This document shows, in pieces, positions 1-8,690 of a stretch of 17,882 nt of DNA; within the stretch, counting starts at the first letter, position 1; every line of letters starts with the position of its first letter. The stretch spans positions 1 through 17,882 of the forward strand of contig JABFSY010000382.1 of NCBI GenBank assembly GCA_013140395.1, given 5' to 3'. Source of the stretch: Cyclobacteriaceae bacterium. Lineage in GTDB: Bacteria > Bacteroidota > Bacteroidia > Cytophagales > Cyclobacteriaceae. A model generated the notes under the pieces. That model did no database searches and was not told where the DNA came from. It was given only the letters and a program-made list of their open reading frames with translations. Made by a program: the position numbers and the translations under genes.

Positions 1-930
1 CAACGGTCTGTTGCCCTCGATCGTTGCGCCAATTGTAGCCCCCGTCAGGTTCCCATCTTTCTGTGAGATCAATATCTCCGAAGGATTGGAGACTTCGCGC
101 AAGCCATTGCCCAACATTTCATAAATGCCAATTTCAGAGGTCGAGCCGAATCGGTTTTTTGTTGTTCTCAAAATCCGGTAGGCCAAATGCCGATCGCCCT
201 CAAACTGCAAAACAGTGTCAACCATATGCTCCAACACTTTTGGTCCGGCCAGCATTCCGTCTTTGGTAATATGTCCGACTAAAAAAACGGGTGTGTTGGT
301 TTCCTTTGCAAACTTCATCAGCTCGGCAGCACACTGCCGAACTTGTCCCACGCTTCCGGCTACTGAATCCAACTGATGCGAATGCAACGTTTGAATGGAG
401 TCGATGATTAATAACTGGGGCCGAATGGTTTCAATTGCTTGAAAAATGTTCCGTGTATTTGTTTCGGTCAGGACAAAGAAATTTTCATTCACGGTTTTCG
501 TCAGATCACTCAATCGCTCAGCTCTCATCTTTATTTGCTGATCACTTTCCTCCCCCGATACATAAAGAACACGGAGCTTTTTTAGCGCTAGTCCAACTTG
601 CAGCATCAATGTTGATTTTCCAATACCCGGTTCACCTCCAATTAAAACCAGGGAACCATACACGATGCCTCCACCCAATACCCGATTTAGCTCGAGGTCA
701 GATGAGCTAATTCGAATCTCTTTGGTGGATTCTATCTCACTTAGTGTTTTTGGCTTTTCTTGCCTTGTCTTTCCTGGCTCCGGTCGCCATTCATTTTTTG
801 TGAGTTCTTCTTTATTGACAATCTCTTCTACAAAAGAATTCCAGGAATTGCATGAGGGGCACTTACCCAACCACTTGGCGGATTCATAACCACAGCTTTG
901 ACAGAAGAAAGAAGTTTTGGATTTGGCCAA
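1..930 (-). CDS. radA: DNA repair protein RadA (Sms), N-terminal 310 codons, cut by the window edge
   Basis: RadA is a RecA-like ATPase that acts in recombinational repair and branch migration. The translation begins with a four-cysteine zinc finger (C10, C13, C24, C27; CQSC and CPSC). A Walker A motif GGEPGIGKS follows with its lysine at about residue 105, a Walker B-like LLIIDSIQT, and the RadA signature KNRFG at residues 258-262. The sequence ends at base 1 with TDRPL, so the C-terminal Lon-like domain is almost entirely missing; full RadA is about 455 residues. I chose the TTG at 928-930 as start because it gives the canonical opening MAKSKT directly before the zinc finger, and no in-frame ATG exists between it and the upstream stop. 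The start lies 4 nt after the stop of the DUF3857 gene, so the two are probably cotranscribed, although no functional link is evident. No Shine-Dalgarno sequence is visible. Confidence 0.95.
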   Translation of the reverse strand, partial: MAKSKTSFFCQSCGYESAKWLGKCPSCNSWNSFVEEIVNKEELTKNEWRPEPGKTRQEKPKTLSEIESTKEIRISSSDLELNRVLGGGIVYGSLVLIGGEPGIGKSTLMLQVGLALKKLRVLYVSGEESDQQIKMRAERLSDLTKTVNENFFVLTETNTRNIFQAIETIRPQLLIIDSIQTLHSHQLDSVAGSVGQVRQCAAELMKFAKETNTPVFLVGHITKDGMLAGPKVLEHMVDTVLQFEGDRHLAYRILRTTKNRFGSTSEIGIYEMLGNGLREVSNPSEILISQKDGNLTGATIGATIEGNRPL

Positions 931-934
931 TGAA

Positions 935-2902
935 TTATTTTTTAATGAGAACTAAATCTGTTTGTCTTATTTGAACTATCCGAGCAAAGAGCTCCTTTAA
1001 ATAGGGGTATTCTTGCGCCTCATAAATTGCTTTTGATAAGCTCAACGTATAAGTAATATTCAACTTGTTGCCAATATTACCACAACTAAATGTAAAACGG
1101 CCTCCTTTGTTTGGCAAAGCCATAGCAATATCTTTTGGCATTTCGTCCAACGTAAAACCGGGCGGGTATTCGACAACAACCAAAACCGTCTCTTCTTGTG
1201 GCGTACCAAAGTCAACGGGAAAATTTCGTTCCTTTAATTTAAAGGGATTGGTCGTCCATCGACCAACAACAAATGGATTGAAATAGACTCGATTGACATT
1301 GGCGAGATCATCTCTATTAAATTCTATCTCCATCGTTTCGGTCAGTGGCTTTTCATGTTCGCCAAGGTTCTCTATACTCATATTTCGTACAGTCTGTAAA
1401 GACCACTCTCTTTCCAACGAAGCAGAATAATTTTCTATTCTACCAAATGATTGAATTTGCCTCCTTTTTTCAAGTGCCTTGTAATCATAAGAAATAACGC
1501 GCATTGTTCCGGCCAATGTCCCATCTTCCTTAAGGTTAATGTTGAGCGAAGTGACACTTTTCTCCTTCGCCTTAGATATTAATTGTACTTCTTTCGAATC
1601 CTTCTTTGCCAACAATCTACCCGTGCCATTGAGACATCGCTCAGGCAACAGCCCAAATCCTGCAAGAGGTTCTGTAGCATCGAGTAGGTAAACTTGCTCA
1701 CCTATCTGAAGTTGAACAATGACATAATTGAATTCGCTTAAAACGGGGTAAAGTGAATTGGGAAGCCCATTGGAACGCGTAGAAAGTATTACTGGATTCG
1801 CATCCAATTTGGCAAGTTGGAGCGCTCCCAACAAGGAAAGGTTGATGTCGCCAACATTGCCCTTGCTGTTTTCAAGGGCGAATTTCACACCCTTCTCTGC
1901 ATATTTCCCGTCATATTCATTCCATGTATAATGTCTCTTCACCCAATCGAAAATTAGTTTTGCTTTTTGCAATGGATCATCCGTGCCATTTGTTATTTCC
2001 TTGACCTTATCGTCCAAAATGTTTCTCGCTTTCTTGATTTGGTTTCCAAAGTCCTGATGTTCAAACAGCTCTTGCTCAACATCTTTCCATTCTTTAGTAA
2101 CCTTGTCGTGGCGACCGTCAAAATACCTGATTTCTGAAAGCTCAAAATTTATCTGCGAAAGAAAGTTGCTTTTGGCGGTCATAAACTCTTCTTCGCGAAA
2201 GGCGGGAATATCCTTCATCTCAAAACGCAAAAGGCTACAGTCGGCTTTGCCTCCCCCTATCGAAAAGCAGTCTCTGATCACTTTTGTTTCGTTAGTACTT
2301 AGTTTTAGATAACCCCTCAATGAGGCGTTGTAGACATAGTTCGCGGGTATCAACGCCCGAAATTCAGACCTGAGCTTCGGAGTGTCCGCTTGAAACTCCC
2401 AAGGATATAGAACCAAAATAAAGGGGCTGCTGAAGATATACTTCACTTCTACAATAGCTCCGACTGTTACATTGGGGAGGGTAAAGCTAACTTTCGCATA
2501 ATTTCGATTCTCCTCGCGGAAAACGCTTTTTTTGTCAAGGTCGAATCTCTTTATTGTGCCCGATGACAAGACGTGAGTTGCTCCCTCAACAGATATTAAT
2601 TTTTCAAAATCATTTTCATTTTTTCTCAGTGTAAACGTAAAGTTGCCGTATCGAACTCCGTCCAATTTCAGAATCTTTATCTTCTGATGAAATTCGACTA
2701 TCATATTCCCTGTACTCTCGTTAAAATAAACTTCGCCAAACTCGTCTAAAACGAGTGCTGTTGCCAGTGAATCACCCGTGTAGTTGGTCATTGCCAATTC
2801 CTTGCTAGAAACAGCTCCAAAAGGGAATCCATTCCCCTGAGCAAAACAAGAATAGATGGTTAGTTGTAAAAGTGCGAGTAAGAGGAGAAACCTAACATTC
2901 AT
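935..2902 (-). CDS. Secreted DUF3857 / transglutaminase-like protein, apparently without catalytic residues
   Basis: This 655-residue protein starts with a clear signal peptide (MNVRFLLLLALLQLTIYSCF, cleavage probably after FAQ), so it is exported. I preferred the ATG at 2900-2902 over an in-frame start at 2947, because the latter puts 15 polar residues before the signal peptide. An N-terminal DUF3857-like beta domain (about residues 40-250) is followed by a transglutaminase-like segment (about 310-420) and a C-terminal beta region. Where transglutaminases have the catalytic Cys and His, this protein has Ile353 (in GNVGDINL) and Tyr393 (in FNYVIV); the Asp is present (LLDATE). It is therefore probably a non-enzymatic transglutaminase fold. 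It closely resembles the divergent gene at 3060-5063, sharing for example NPFK, PVDFG and ALP blocks in the same order. The biological role of DUF3857 proteins is unknown to me. Confidence 0.9.
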   Translation of the reverse strand: MNVRFLLLLALLQLTIYSCFAQGNGFPFGAVSSKELAMTNYTGDSLATALVLDEFGEVYFNESTGNMIVEFHQKIKILKLDGVRYGNFTFTLRKNENDFEKLISVEGATHVLSSGTIKRFDLDKKSVFREENRNYAKVSFTLPNVTVGAIVEVKYIFSSPFILVLYPWEFQADTPKLRSEFRALIPANYVYNASLRGYLKLSTNETKVIRDCFSIGGGKADCSLLRFEMKDIPAFREEEFMTAKSNFLSQINFELSEIRYFDGRHDKVTKEWKDVEQELFEHQDFGNQIKKARNILDDKVKEITNGTDDPLQKAKLIFDWVKRHYTWNEYDGKYAEKGVKFALENSKGNVGDINLSLLGALQLAKLDANPVILSTRSNGLPNSLYPVLSEFNYVIVQLQIGEQVYLLDATEPLAGFGLLPERCLNGTGRLLAKKDSKEVQLISKAKEKSVTSLNINLKEDGTLAGTMRVISYDYKALEKRRQIQSFGRIENYSASLEREWSLQTVRNMSIENLGEHEKPLTETMEIEFNRDDLANVNRVYFNPFVVGRWTTNPFKLKERNFPVDFGTPQEETVLVVVEYPPGFTLDEMPKDIAMALPNKGGRFTFSCGNIGNKLNITYTLSLSKAIYEAQEYPYLKELFARIVQIRQTDLVLIKK

Positions 2903-2964
2903 TTTTAGCCGTGAGCGATTTTCGCTATTGACATTCAGACACCTCAATTTGAAAACCTTCTCGT

Positions 2965-2972
2965 CAAAAATA
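2965..2972 (-). promoter_or_regulatory. Candidate -7 element (TATTTTTG) for the 935-2902 gene
   Basis: Read on the minus strand this octamer fits the Bacteroidota primary-sigma consensus TAnnTTTG exactly. It lies about 60 nt upstream of the chosen ATG in the 157-bp divergent intergenic region. No convincing TTG is seen at the -33 position, so the assignment is tentative. Confidence 0.3.
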
Positions 2973-3007
2973 AAGACATTATTTAGAAAAATACGGGGAA
3001 AACCACG

Positions 3008-3038
3008 TTGCTTTTAGAAATAATTTGTTAGACTTTTG
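3008..3038 (+). promoter_or_regulatory. Candidate promoter for the 3060-5063 / 5068-6969 unit
   Basis: A TTG at 3008-3010 is followed after 20 nt by GACTTTTG (3031-3038), seven of eight matches to the Bacteroidota -7 consensus TAnnTTTG. Spacing is right for that promoter class and the ATG is about 20 nt downstream. Short motifs of this kind occur by chance in AT-rich DNA, so confidence is low. Confidence 0.28.
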
Positions 3039-3059
3039 GCCAAACCTATTTCTTTAAAT

Positions 3060-5063
3060 ATGAGATTGATTATTCTCTTTCTTTTGTTGTCCTCATCTGT
3101 AAGCTGGGGACAAAAGCCACCCATTAAGTTTGGCAACATTCCAATGGAAGACATGAAGATGACGGTCTATGACAAAGATTCTTCGGCTTCTGCGGTAGTA
3201 TTGGCAGATTATGGAGAATCTACGATTTCATATAACCAAACAGAAGGCTTCCAACTTTTCTTTGAACGCATTAGACGAATAAAGATCTTAACAAAGGATG
3301 GTTTAAAATGGGCTGACTTCAGTATTCCCTTGTACCACGATGGCACCTCGGATGAAAAGGTTACATCCCTGAAAGCGGTGACCTATAATTTAGAGAATGG
3401 TAAAATTGTGGAGAGCAAAGCAAAGGGCGAAGCTATCATCAAGGAAAAATATGACGAAAACCTCAACTATACGAAGATAAGTCTGCCAAATGTTAAGGTA
3501 GGTTCAGTCATTGAGATTTCGTATTAAGTTACTTCCGATTTCATTTTCAATTTTCAGGATTGGGCATTTCAAGACGAGATCCCAACAGTGTGGAGTGAGT
3601 ACAGAGCCTACGTACCCGAATACTACAACTATCAGAAGTATGTGCAGGGTTACGTGCCTTTACCGATTGTTGAGAGTGGAAGCAGTACAAAGTCTATTGC
3701 TATTAGCTCAAAGGAAAGCAGTGATGGTTTTGTTGCTCGAACTAACTTCACAACAAACAATATCAGTTACACAGAAAACAGCAATCGGTGGGTTGCTCAA
3801 AATGTTCCCGCTTTCAAAGAGGAACCGCATATGACCTCTAAGATCGATTTCATTTCAAAAATTAACTTCGAGCTTTCTTCCACACGATTTCCAAATGGAG
3901 GTTTTAAAAACTACATGGGTAGTTGGGAAGATATCAACAAATCCTATTGGGAGCGCTATGAACCGGAAATCACCGGGAATAATTTTCTAAAAAAACAGGT
4001 AGAGGAAATTACAGCAGGCAAGATTACCTCTGAAGAAAAAGCAGCAGCAATATTTCAATTTGTTCGTCAAAATTTTGTTTGGGACGGTTATAAAAGGCGC
4101 TATCTATCAAGCGATCTAAAAGATGTATTTGAAAAGAAGAAAGGGAATTCGGCAGACATCAATTTGCTACTTGCCTCAATGTTGGAAAAAGCCGGTGTAC
4201 AGGTGTTTCCTGTTCTGGTGAGCACGCGAGATCACGGATTTATTCGTGAAAGCATACCTGTTTCCAGTCAATTCAATTACCTTATCTGCTCTCTGAAATT
4301 CGGTGAGAAAACTATCTTGTTAGACGCTACGGAAAAACTACTACCAGTCGGTATGCTACCCGAGAGATGCTTGAACGACAGGGGGCTTGCTGTCTCTAGT
4401 GAATCGCCAAAATGGGTTAACTTACAATCACAAACTAAATCGCGCATGGTAATAAGTGCAGATTTGAAGTTAACAGATGCTGCAGATCTGAATGGCAATC
4501 TTAATGTGGAGTCAACCGGCTATTTCTCTTCTGCCGCACGCAAATCGTTTCTGGCAAAAGGTGAAGCTGAATACATTAAAGAATTTGTAGGAACAAAAAG
4601 CTGGCAATTGGCAAATAGCAACTTCGAAAATGCAAAAGAGATTCAGCTTCCCTTCAAAGAAAAACTTGGTCTCACCATTAGTGAGCATATCACCAATGCC
4701 GGAAATACGTTTTACTTTAGTCCTTTTGTCATTGAGCGCGAATTGGAGAATCCATTTAAAGTGGAGAAAAGAGAATATCCAGTCGATTTTGGTTCTCCTT
4801 TCGATAAACTATACATGGTAAAAATCACGGTGCCTGCCGACTATCAGGTTGACGAACTTCCAAAAAACAAAATTCTCGCGCTTCCGGGCAACAGTTGCAA
4901 ATATCTATACAATGCAACTCAAGTAGGAAATATGATTAGCATCACCAGTAGCTTAAGTTTTAACAAATCAGTCTTCAACCAAGAGGAATATCCCGCTCTT
5001 CGAGATTTTTACGGACAGGTGGTAGCCAAACAAGCGGAGCAAATTGTTTTGAAAAAAAAATAA
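3060..5063 (+). pseudogene. Secreted DUF3857 / transglutaminase-like paralogue interrupted by one in-frame TAA
   Basis: The reading frame runs from a signal peptide (MRLIILFLLLSSSVSWGQ, ATG at 3060) to the stop at 5061-5063, but codon 156 (3525-3527) is TAA. The frame is the same on both sides. The protein on either side (ending VIEISY, resuming VTSDFIFNFQDWAFQ) aligns without a gap to the paralogue at 935-2902, so this is a nonsense change and not a frameshift. Without the stop it would be 667 residues, against 655 in the paralogue. The downstream part looks well conserved, so the change is recent, or a base-call error, or a read-through site. A GTG at 3588 could restart translation, but the product would lack the signal peptide and most of the DUF3857 domain. 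The transglutaminase Cys and His positions are Ile (GNSADINL, codon 367) and Tyr (FNYLIC, codon 407), with Asp kept (LLDATE). The next gene starts 4 nt after it. Confidence 0.8.
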
Positions 5064-5067
5064 TAGT

Positions 5068-6969
5068 ATGAAAGCTCTTTTTCTTGTTGCCTTGTCGCTG
5101 ACAAGCATTTTCGTTATCGGAAAGGATGAAAAGTATCCCGTAAAAGACATCCCATTGGAGCTAATGGAAAATGTGAATTTGGTGCTTCGTGAAGATCACA
5201 TGAGGTACACTATTTTGGCAAAGGACAAAGGTGTTTTTTATGCACATCTAGTAGTTACCATTTTAAACGAAAAGGGGAACAATTATGCATCGCAGGATTT
5301 GGGTTACGACAAATTGACAAAGATTCTGCAATTCGAGGGGCATGTGTATGATGCCAATGGAAAGCAGATCAAACGACTTAGGAATTCGGAGATTAACGAC
5401 CGCGCGGCTTTTGATGGGTTCAGCCTATTCAGCGATGATCGGATCAAGGAGGCAGATTTAACTCAAACCACTTATCCCTATACGGTAGAGTTTGAATATG
5501 AAATTGAATATCGTTTTCTTTATTTCATTCCAGGGAGTGTATTTGGCGGACAAAAAAGATCTACCCAAAACGCATCCTACCAACTCGTCTTTCCGCCAGC
5601 ATTAGCACCACATTACAAGTCAATCAATCTTGATGTGCTTCCAAAAAAAGAAATCTTACCTACGGGTCTTCATTCAATAACTTGGCATTTGAATAACCTA
5701 AAACCCACTATTGCTGAGGCATACCGGGGTGAAAGCGATCTTCCTCGGATCATGGCAGCGCCCACCATGTTTGAGTATGATGGTTACTCTGGCGAGATGA
5801 ACTCTTGGGAGAATTATGGTAAATGGAATTTGCTTTTAAATAAGGACAGAGGATCATTGCCCGAAGCCACCAAACAAAAAATAAAACAGTTAACTAGTAG
5901 TGCAAAAACCCTAGAGGACAAAACAAAATTAGTTTATGAATATGTTCAAAACAAAACGCGTTATGTAAGTATTCAATTGGGTATTGGGGGTCTTCAGCCT
6001 TTTGCTGCAACAACTGTTGACGAAGTTGGTTATGGGGATTGCAAAGCCCTGTCTAACTATACTGTTGCTTTATTGAAAGAAATTGGCGTTAAGTCATACT
6101 ATACGATTATCAATGCTGGTTCGGATGCTGCAGAGGTAAAAAAGGACTTCCCTAGTCACCAGTTTAACCACGTAATTGTTTCCGTGCCAAATGGAAGAGA
6201 TACCTTGTGGCTGGAGTGTACGAGTCAGACAAATCCGTTTGGGTATCAGGGCAAGTTCACGAGCGATCGCTGGGCGCTGCTCATAACCGAGGAAGGCGGC
6301 AAATTAGTACGTACCCCTAAGTTAAAAACCGAACAGAATACACAAATACAGAAAGCGGAAGTGACTATTGACAAAAGCGGAAATGCCAAGGCAAAAGTAA
6401 CAACTGCTTACTCTGGTCTACAGTATGAAAATGGCGGCCTCCACTTTCGGATCGCTGGGCAAGCAGATGACCAGCGCAAATGGCTTGAAGATAATATTGA
6501 CATCCCGAATTTTGAGCTAGGTGCTTTTTCATTTAAAAATGTTAAAGATAAAATCCCCACGGCTATTGTAAACGTTGAACTCACATTGAATCGACTTGCT
6601 TCCGTCAGCGGGAAAAGAATCTTTATTACTCCTAATTTAATGAATCGTTCCACCGGCCTACCGCCTAAAAATGAGAACAGAAAAAATCCCATTGTGTTGA
6701 AAAGCTCCTATGTAGATGTCGATAGCATAACCTATTTTGTCCCTGAAGAAATCTATCCGGAGTTTGTTCCGCCTGCCGTGAAAATAGATAGTCGATTTGG
6801 TGAGTATGAATCTTCGATTACTTTTAGCCAGGGTAAGTTGTTGTACGTGCGGAGGTTGAAAGTTAAACCGGGGGAGTTCCCAGCATCTTCTTATGGTGAG
6901 CTTGTTGATTTCTACAAAAATCTAAACAAGGCTGACAACGCAAAATTGGTTTTTCTCAGCAAGACCTAA
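5068..6969 (+). CDS. Exported DUF3857 / transglutaminase-like protein with Cys and His retained
   Basis: This 633-residue protein begins with a hydrophobic signal-peptide-like segment (MKALFLVALSLTSIFVIG). A DUF3857-like domain occupies about residues 40-240, a transglutaminase-like core about 280-400, and a beta-rich C-terminal domain (DUF3858-like position) the remainder. The likely catalytic Cys325 is in GYGDCKALSN and His368 in FNHVIV; the third triad position is Glu383 (LWLECTS) instead of Asp, which I believe is common in this branch. It may therefore be a cysteine peptidase or transglutaminase-like enzyme acting in the periplasm or at the cell surface, but no substrate is known to me. 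It starts 4 nt after the interrupted paralogue and is probably cotranscribed with it. It is clearly more distant from the two upstream paralogues than they are from each other. Its stop lies 2 nt from the stop of the convergent SDR gene. Confidence 0.92.
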   Translation: MKALFLVALSLTSIFVIGKDEKYPVKDIPLELMENVNLVLREDHMRYTILAKDKGVFYAHLVVTILNEKGNNYASQDLGYDKLTKILQFEGHVYDANGKQIKRLRNSEINDRAAFDGFSLFSDDRIKEADLTQTTYPYTVEFEYEIEYRFLYFIPGSVFGGQKRSTQNASYQLVFPPALAPHYKSINLDVLPKKEILPTGLHSITWHLNNLKPTIAEAYRGESDLPRIMAAPTMFEYDGYSGEMNSWENYGKWNLLLNKDRGSLPEATKQKIKQLTSSAKTLEDKTKLVYEYVQNKTRYVSIQLGIGGLQPFAATTVDEVGYGDCKALSNYTVALLKEIGVKSYYTIINAGSDAAEVKKDFPSHQFNHVIVSVPNGRDTLWLECTSQTNPFGYQGKFTSDRWALLITEEGGKLVRTPKLKTEQNTQIQKAEVTIDKSGNAKAKVTTAYSGLQYENGGLHFRIAGQADDQRKWLEDNIDIPNFELGAFSFKNVKDKIPTAIVNVELTLNRLASVSGKRIFITPNLMNRSTGLPPKNENRKNPIVLKSSYVDVDSITYFVPEEIYPEFVPPAVKIDSRFGEYESSITFSQGKLLYVRRLKVKPGEFPASSYGELVDFYKNLNKADNAKLVFLSKT

Positions 6970-6971
6970 TG

Positions 6972-7778
6972 TTATCTAAAAGGCGAATCCGGTTCTTTCG
7001 CCATTGTCTTGTAAACAATTTTGTCCATAAAACCGGAAGCAAATTTATTTAGCAAGACAGTTAGTTTTCCTTGATTAGTCATGATAAGGATTTTTTGACG
7101 CCTGACCGTTGCTTTGTAAATTCGTTCGGCACATTCTTCCGCACTCATCATATCACTTTCATCTCTGGGCGATTCGCCTTGTTCTTTACCCGAGCTATTT
7201 AAGGCACGCTTACGTGTGTTAGATGCTGTGAACCCTGGACATGCAGTCAATACGTGAACTCCTTGATATAACAATTCTGTGCGAAGCGTTTCTAAAAAAC
7301 CAATTAGCGCAAACTTCGATGCAGAATATCCACTTCGGCCTGGTAACCCACGGTACCCGGCAATGGATGAAATGCCTATGATAGATCCTTTGTTCTTCAA
7401 TATTTCAGGCAAACAAGCTTGTGTGGCGTATAGCACCCCGAAAAAATTAATTCCCATTACCGTCTTTATGACATTCAAATCCATATCCTGAAAAAGTGCC
7501 CGCATCGTTATGCCTGCGTTGTTAATCAAAATGTCTATGCGCCCAAACACTCTCAACGCCTCTTCAGTCATCTTTTTGTTATCGCCTTCTACACTGACAT
7601 CCGCTTGAAATCCGTGCACCTGAATGCCCTGTTGCCTAAGCACTGAAACTGTACTCTGTAATTCTGTGTTGTTTCTTCCGGTGATTAAAACAAGTGATCC
7701 CTTTCTACCAAAAACCTCTGCTAGTGCCTTGCCAATTCCAGAAGAGCCTCCGGTAATCACGACAACCTTATCCTTCAT
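6972..7778 (-). CDS. SDR family NAD(P)-dependent oxidoreductase
   Basis: A 268-residue classical short-chain dehydrogenase/reductase with a Rossmann fold. The cofactor-binding TGGSSGIG is at residues 9-16, NNAG at 86-89, the catalytic Asn at 111, Ser at 137/138 (ISSIAG), and Tyr151 and Lys155 in YSASK. The basic residue in TGR (33-35) suggests, without proving, NADP(H) preference. I chose the ATG at 7776-7778 because it places the nucleotide-binding strand immediately at the N terminus, as in the family; a TTG seven codons upstream is less likely. The substrate cannot be read from sequence. The resemblance to membrane-associated DHRS7B/retinol-dehydrogenase-like SDRs is only a general impression. 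The gene is divergent from the acyltransferase gene (51-bp gap) and convergent with the DUF3857 gene. Confidence 0.93.
   Translation of the reverse strand: MKDKVVVITGGSSGIGKALAEVFGRKGSLVLITGRNNTELQSTVSVLRQQGIQVHGFQADVSVEGDNKKMTEEALRVFGRIDILINNAGITMRALFQDMDLNVIKTVMGINFFGVLYATQACLPEILKNKGSIIGISSIAGYRGLPGRSGYSASKFALIGFLETLRTELLYQGVHVLTACPGFTASNTRKRALNSSGKEQGESPRDESDMMSAEECAERIYKATVRRQKILIMTNQGKLTVLLNKFASGFMDKIVYKTMAKEPDSPFR
6978..7002 (-). terminator. Possible intrinsic terminator inside the 3' end of the SDR gene
   Basis: On the minus strand GGCGAA (7002-6997), a 9-nt loop and TTCGCC (6987-6982) form a 6-bp stem followed by TTTT. The hairpin covers the last codons of the SDR gene, before its stop. 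The stem is short and the T-run only four long, so efficiency would be modest. Confidence 0.3.
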
Positions 7779-7796
7779 ATTTCGTTTTTTCCAGAG

Positions 7797-7804
7797 CAAA
7801 AGTA
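7797..7804 (-). promoter_or_regulatory. Candidate -7 element (TACTTTTG) for the SDR gene
   Basis: Minus-strand octamer with a perfect fit to TAnnTTTG, ending 18 nt before the SDR ATG in the short divergent gap. The -33 region lacks a clear TTG. The opposite gene has no comparable element in the gap. Confidence 0.38.
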
Positions 7805-7829
7805 ACTAAACATACACTAATCTTAAGCC

Positions 7830-8690
7830 ATGTTATTGCTTCGTGTGTTAGCGAAACTTCCCTTCTCAGTTCTCTATCTGCTTTCTGATTTTCTTTTCTT
7901 TGTCAGCTTTCGTGTCATCAAGTATCGAAGGGCTATAGTCTGGGATAATCTTAAAAACTCGTTTCCCAACAAAGACCATGAAGAATTGCGAGTCATTGAA
8001 CGAAACTTCTATGCAAATCTCTGCGACTATGCAGTTGAAACACTGAAACTATTATCTATTTCCAAGGACGAGTTGTCGAGAAGAATGTCCTATTGCAACC
8101 CCGAAATCCTGCAGCCTTATGCCGATCGAAATCAGTCGGTAATTCTAATGGCCTCGCACCAATTTAATTGGGAATGGTTAATGGTTTCCGGAAGCGTCAA
8201 CCTACCGTTAAAATTAGATTTCATTTACCAACGGGTGAGTAGTCAAAGCTTTGACCACCTGATCATGCAATGCCGTACTCGATTTGGTGGGTATCCTATT
8301 GAGCGAAAACAAACCGCTCGGGAAGTAATCAGAAGAAAAGAAGTAACCCGGGCAATTGCCATAGTAGCTGACCAATTTCCTAACTATGAGAAAAAACACT
8401 GGGTCCCTTTTCTGAGCCAAGAGACTGCATTCTTCCTCGGACTCGGCCAACTAACAGTGCTTACACAGTGTCCTGCTTTTTTCGTTCGATCGAAAAAAAT
8501 TAAGAGGGGTTATTATGAAGCAGAAATCATTCGCTTGACCGTTCCACCTTATGAAAAAGGAAGTCAAATGGTAGTTGATAAATATGCGGCCGTAACAGAG
8601 TCTTTTAGCAAAGAACAACCCGACAACTGGCTATGGTCGCATGCTCGTTGGAAACACAAACGCGAAGCTGATCAGCCGATAAGCACTTGA
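7830..8690 (+). CDS. LpxL/HtrB-family lipid A (lysophospholipid) acyltransferase
   Basis: This 286-residue protein has a hydrophobic N-terminal anchor (about residues 9-30) followed by a basic stretch (KYRR). The acyltransferase motif HQFNWE lies at residues 110-115, matching the HX4(D/E) catalytic pair (H110, E115) of LpxL/HtrB enzymes. Residues 237-272 and the C-terminal NWLWSHARWK are also typical of the family. The expected role is transfer of a secondary acyl chain to lipid A or a related lipid at the inner face of the cytoplasmic membrane, consistent with a Gram-negative envelope. Length is close to the usual 290-310. The 3' end overlaps the convergent aminotransferase gene by 19 bp (8672-8690). 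Acyl-chain and acceptor specificity cannot be inferred. Confidence 0.9.
   Translation: MLLLRVLAKLPFSVLYLLSDFLFFVSFRVIKYRRAIVWDNLKNSFPNKDHEELRVIERNFYANLCDYAVETLKLLSISKDELSRRMSYCNPEILQPYADRNQSVILMASHQFNWEWLMVSGSVNLPLKLDFIYQRVSSQSFDHLIMQCRTRFGGYPIERKQTAREVIRRKEVTRAIAIVADQFPNYEKKHWVPFLSQETAFFLGLGQLTVLTQCPAFFVRSKKIKRGYYEAEIIRLTVPPYEKGSQMVVDKYAAVTESFSKEQPDNWLWSHARWKHKREADQPIST

Noticed and set aside
435..889. Plus-strand open frames opposite radA
   Set aside because: Antisense to the conserved Walker A and zinc-finger coding region; composition is not protein-like.
3511..3600. Frameshift in the interrupted DUF3857 gene
   Set aside because: Both halves are in the same frame (3060 and 3588 differ by a multiple of three), and the paralogue aligns without a gap, so it is a nonsense codon and not an indel.
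3588..5063. Independent gene starting at GTG 3588
   Set aside because: It would lack a signal peptide and begin in the middle of the conserved DUF3857 domain; the residues directly upstream are also homologous to the paralogue.
8667..8676. Palindrome GCTGATCAGC at the acyltransferase/aminotransferase junction
   Set aside because: Ten bases with no loop, within coding sequence of both genes; expected by chance and not a terminator.
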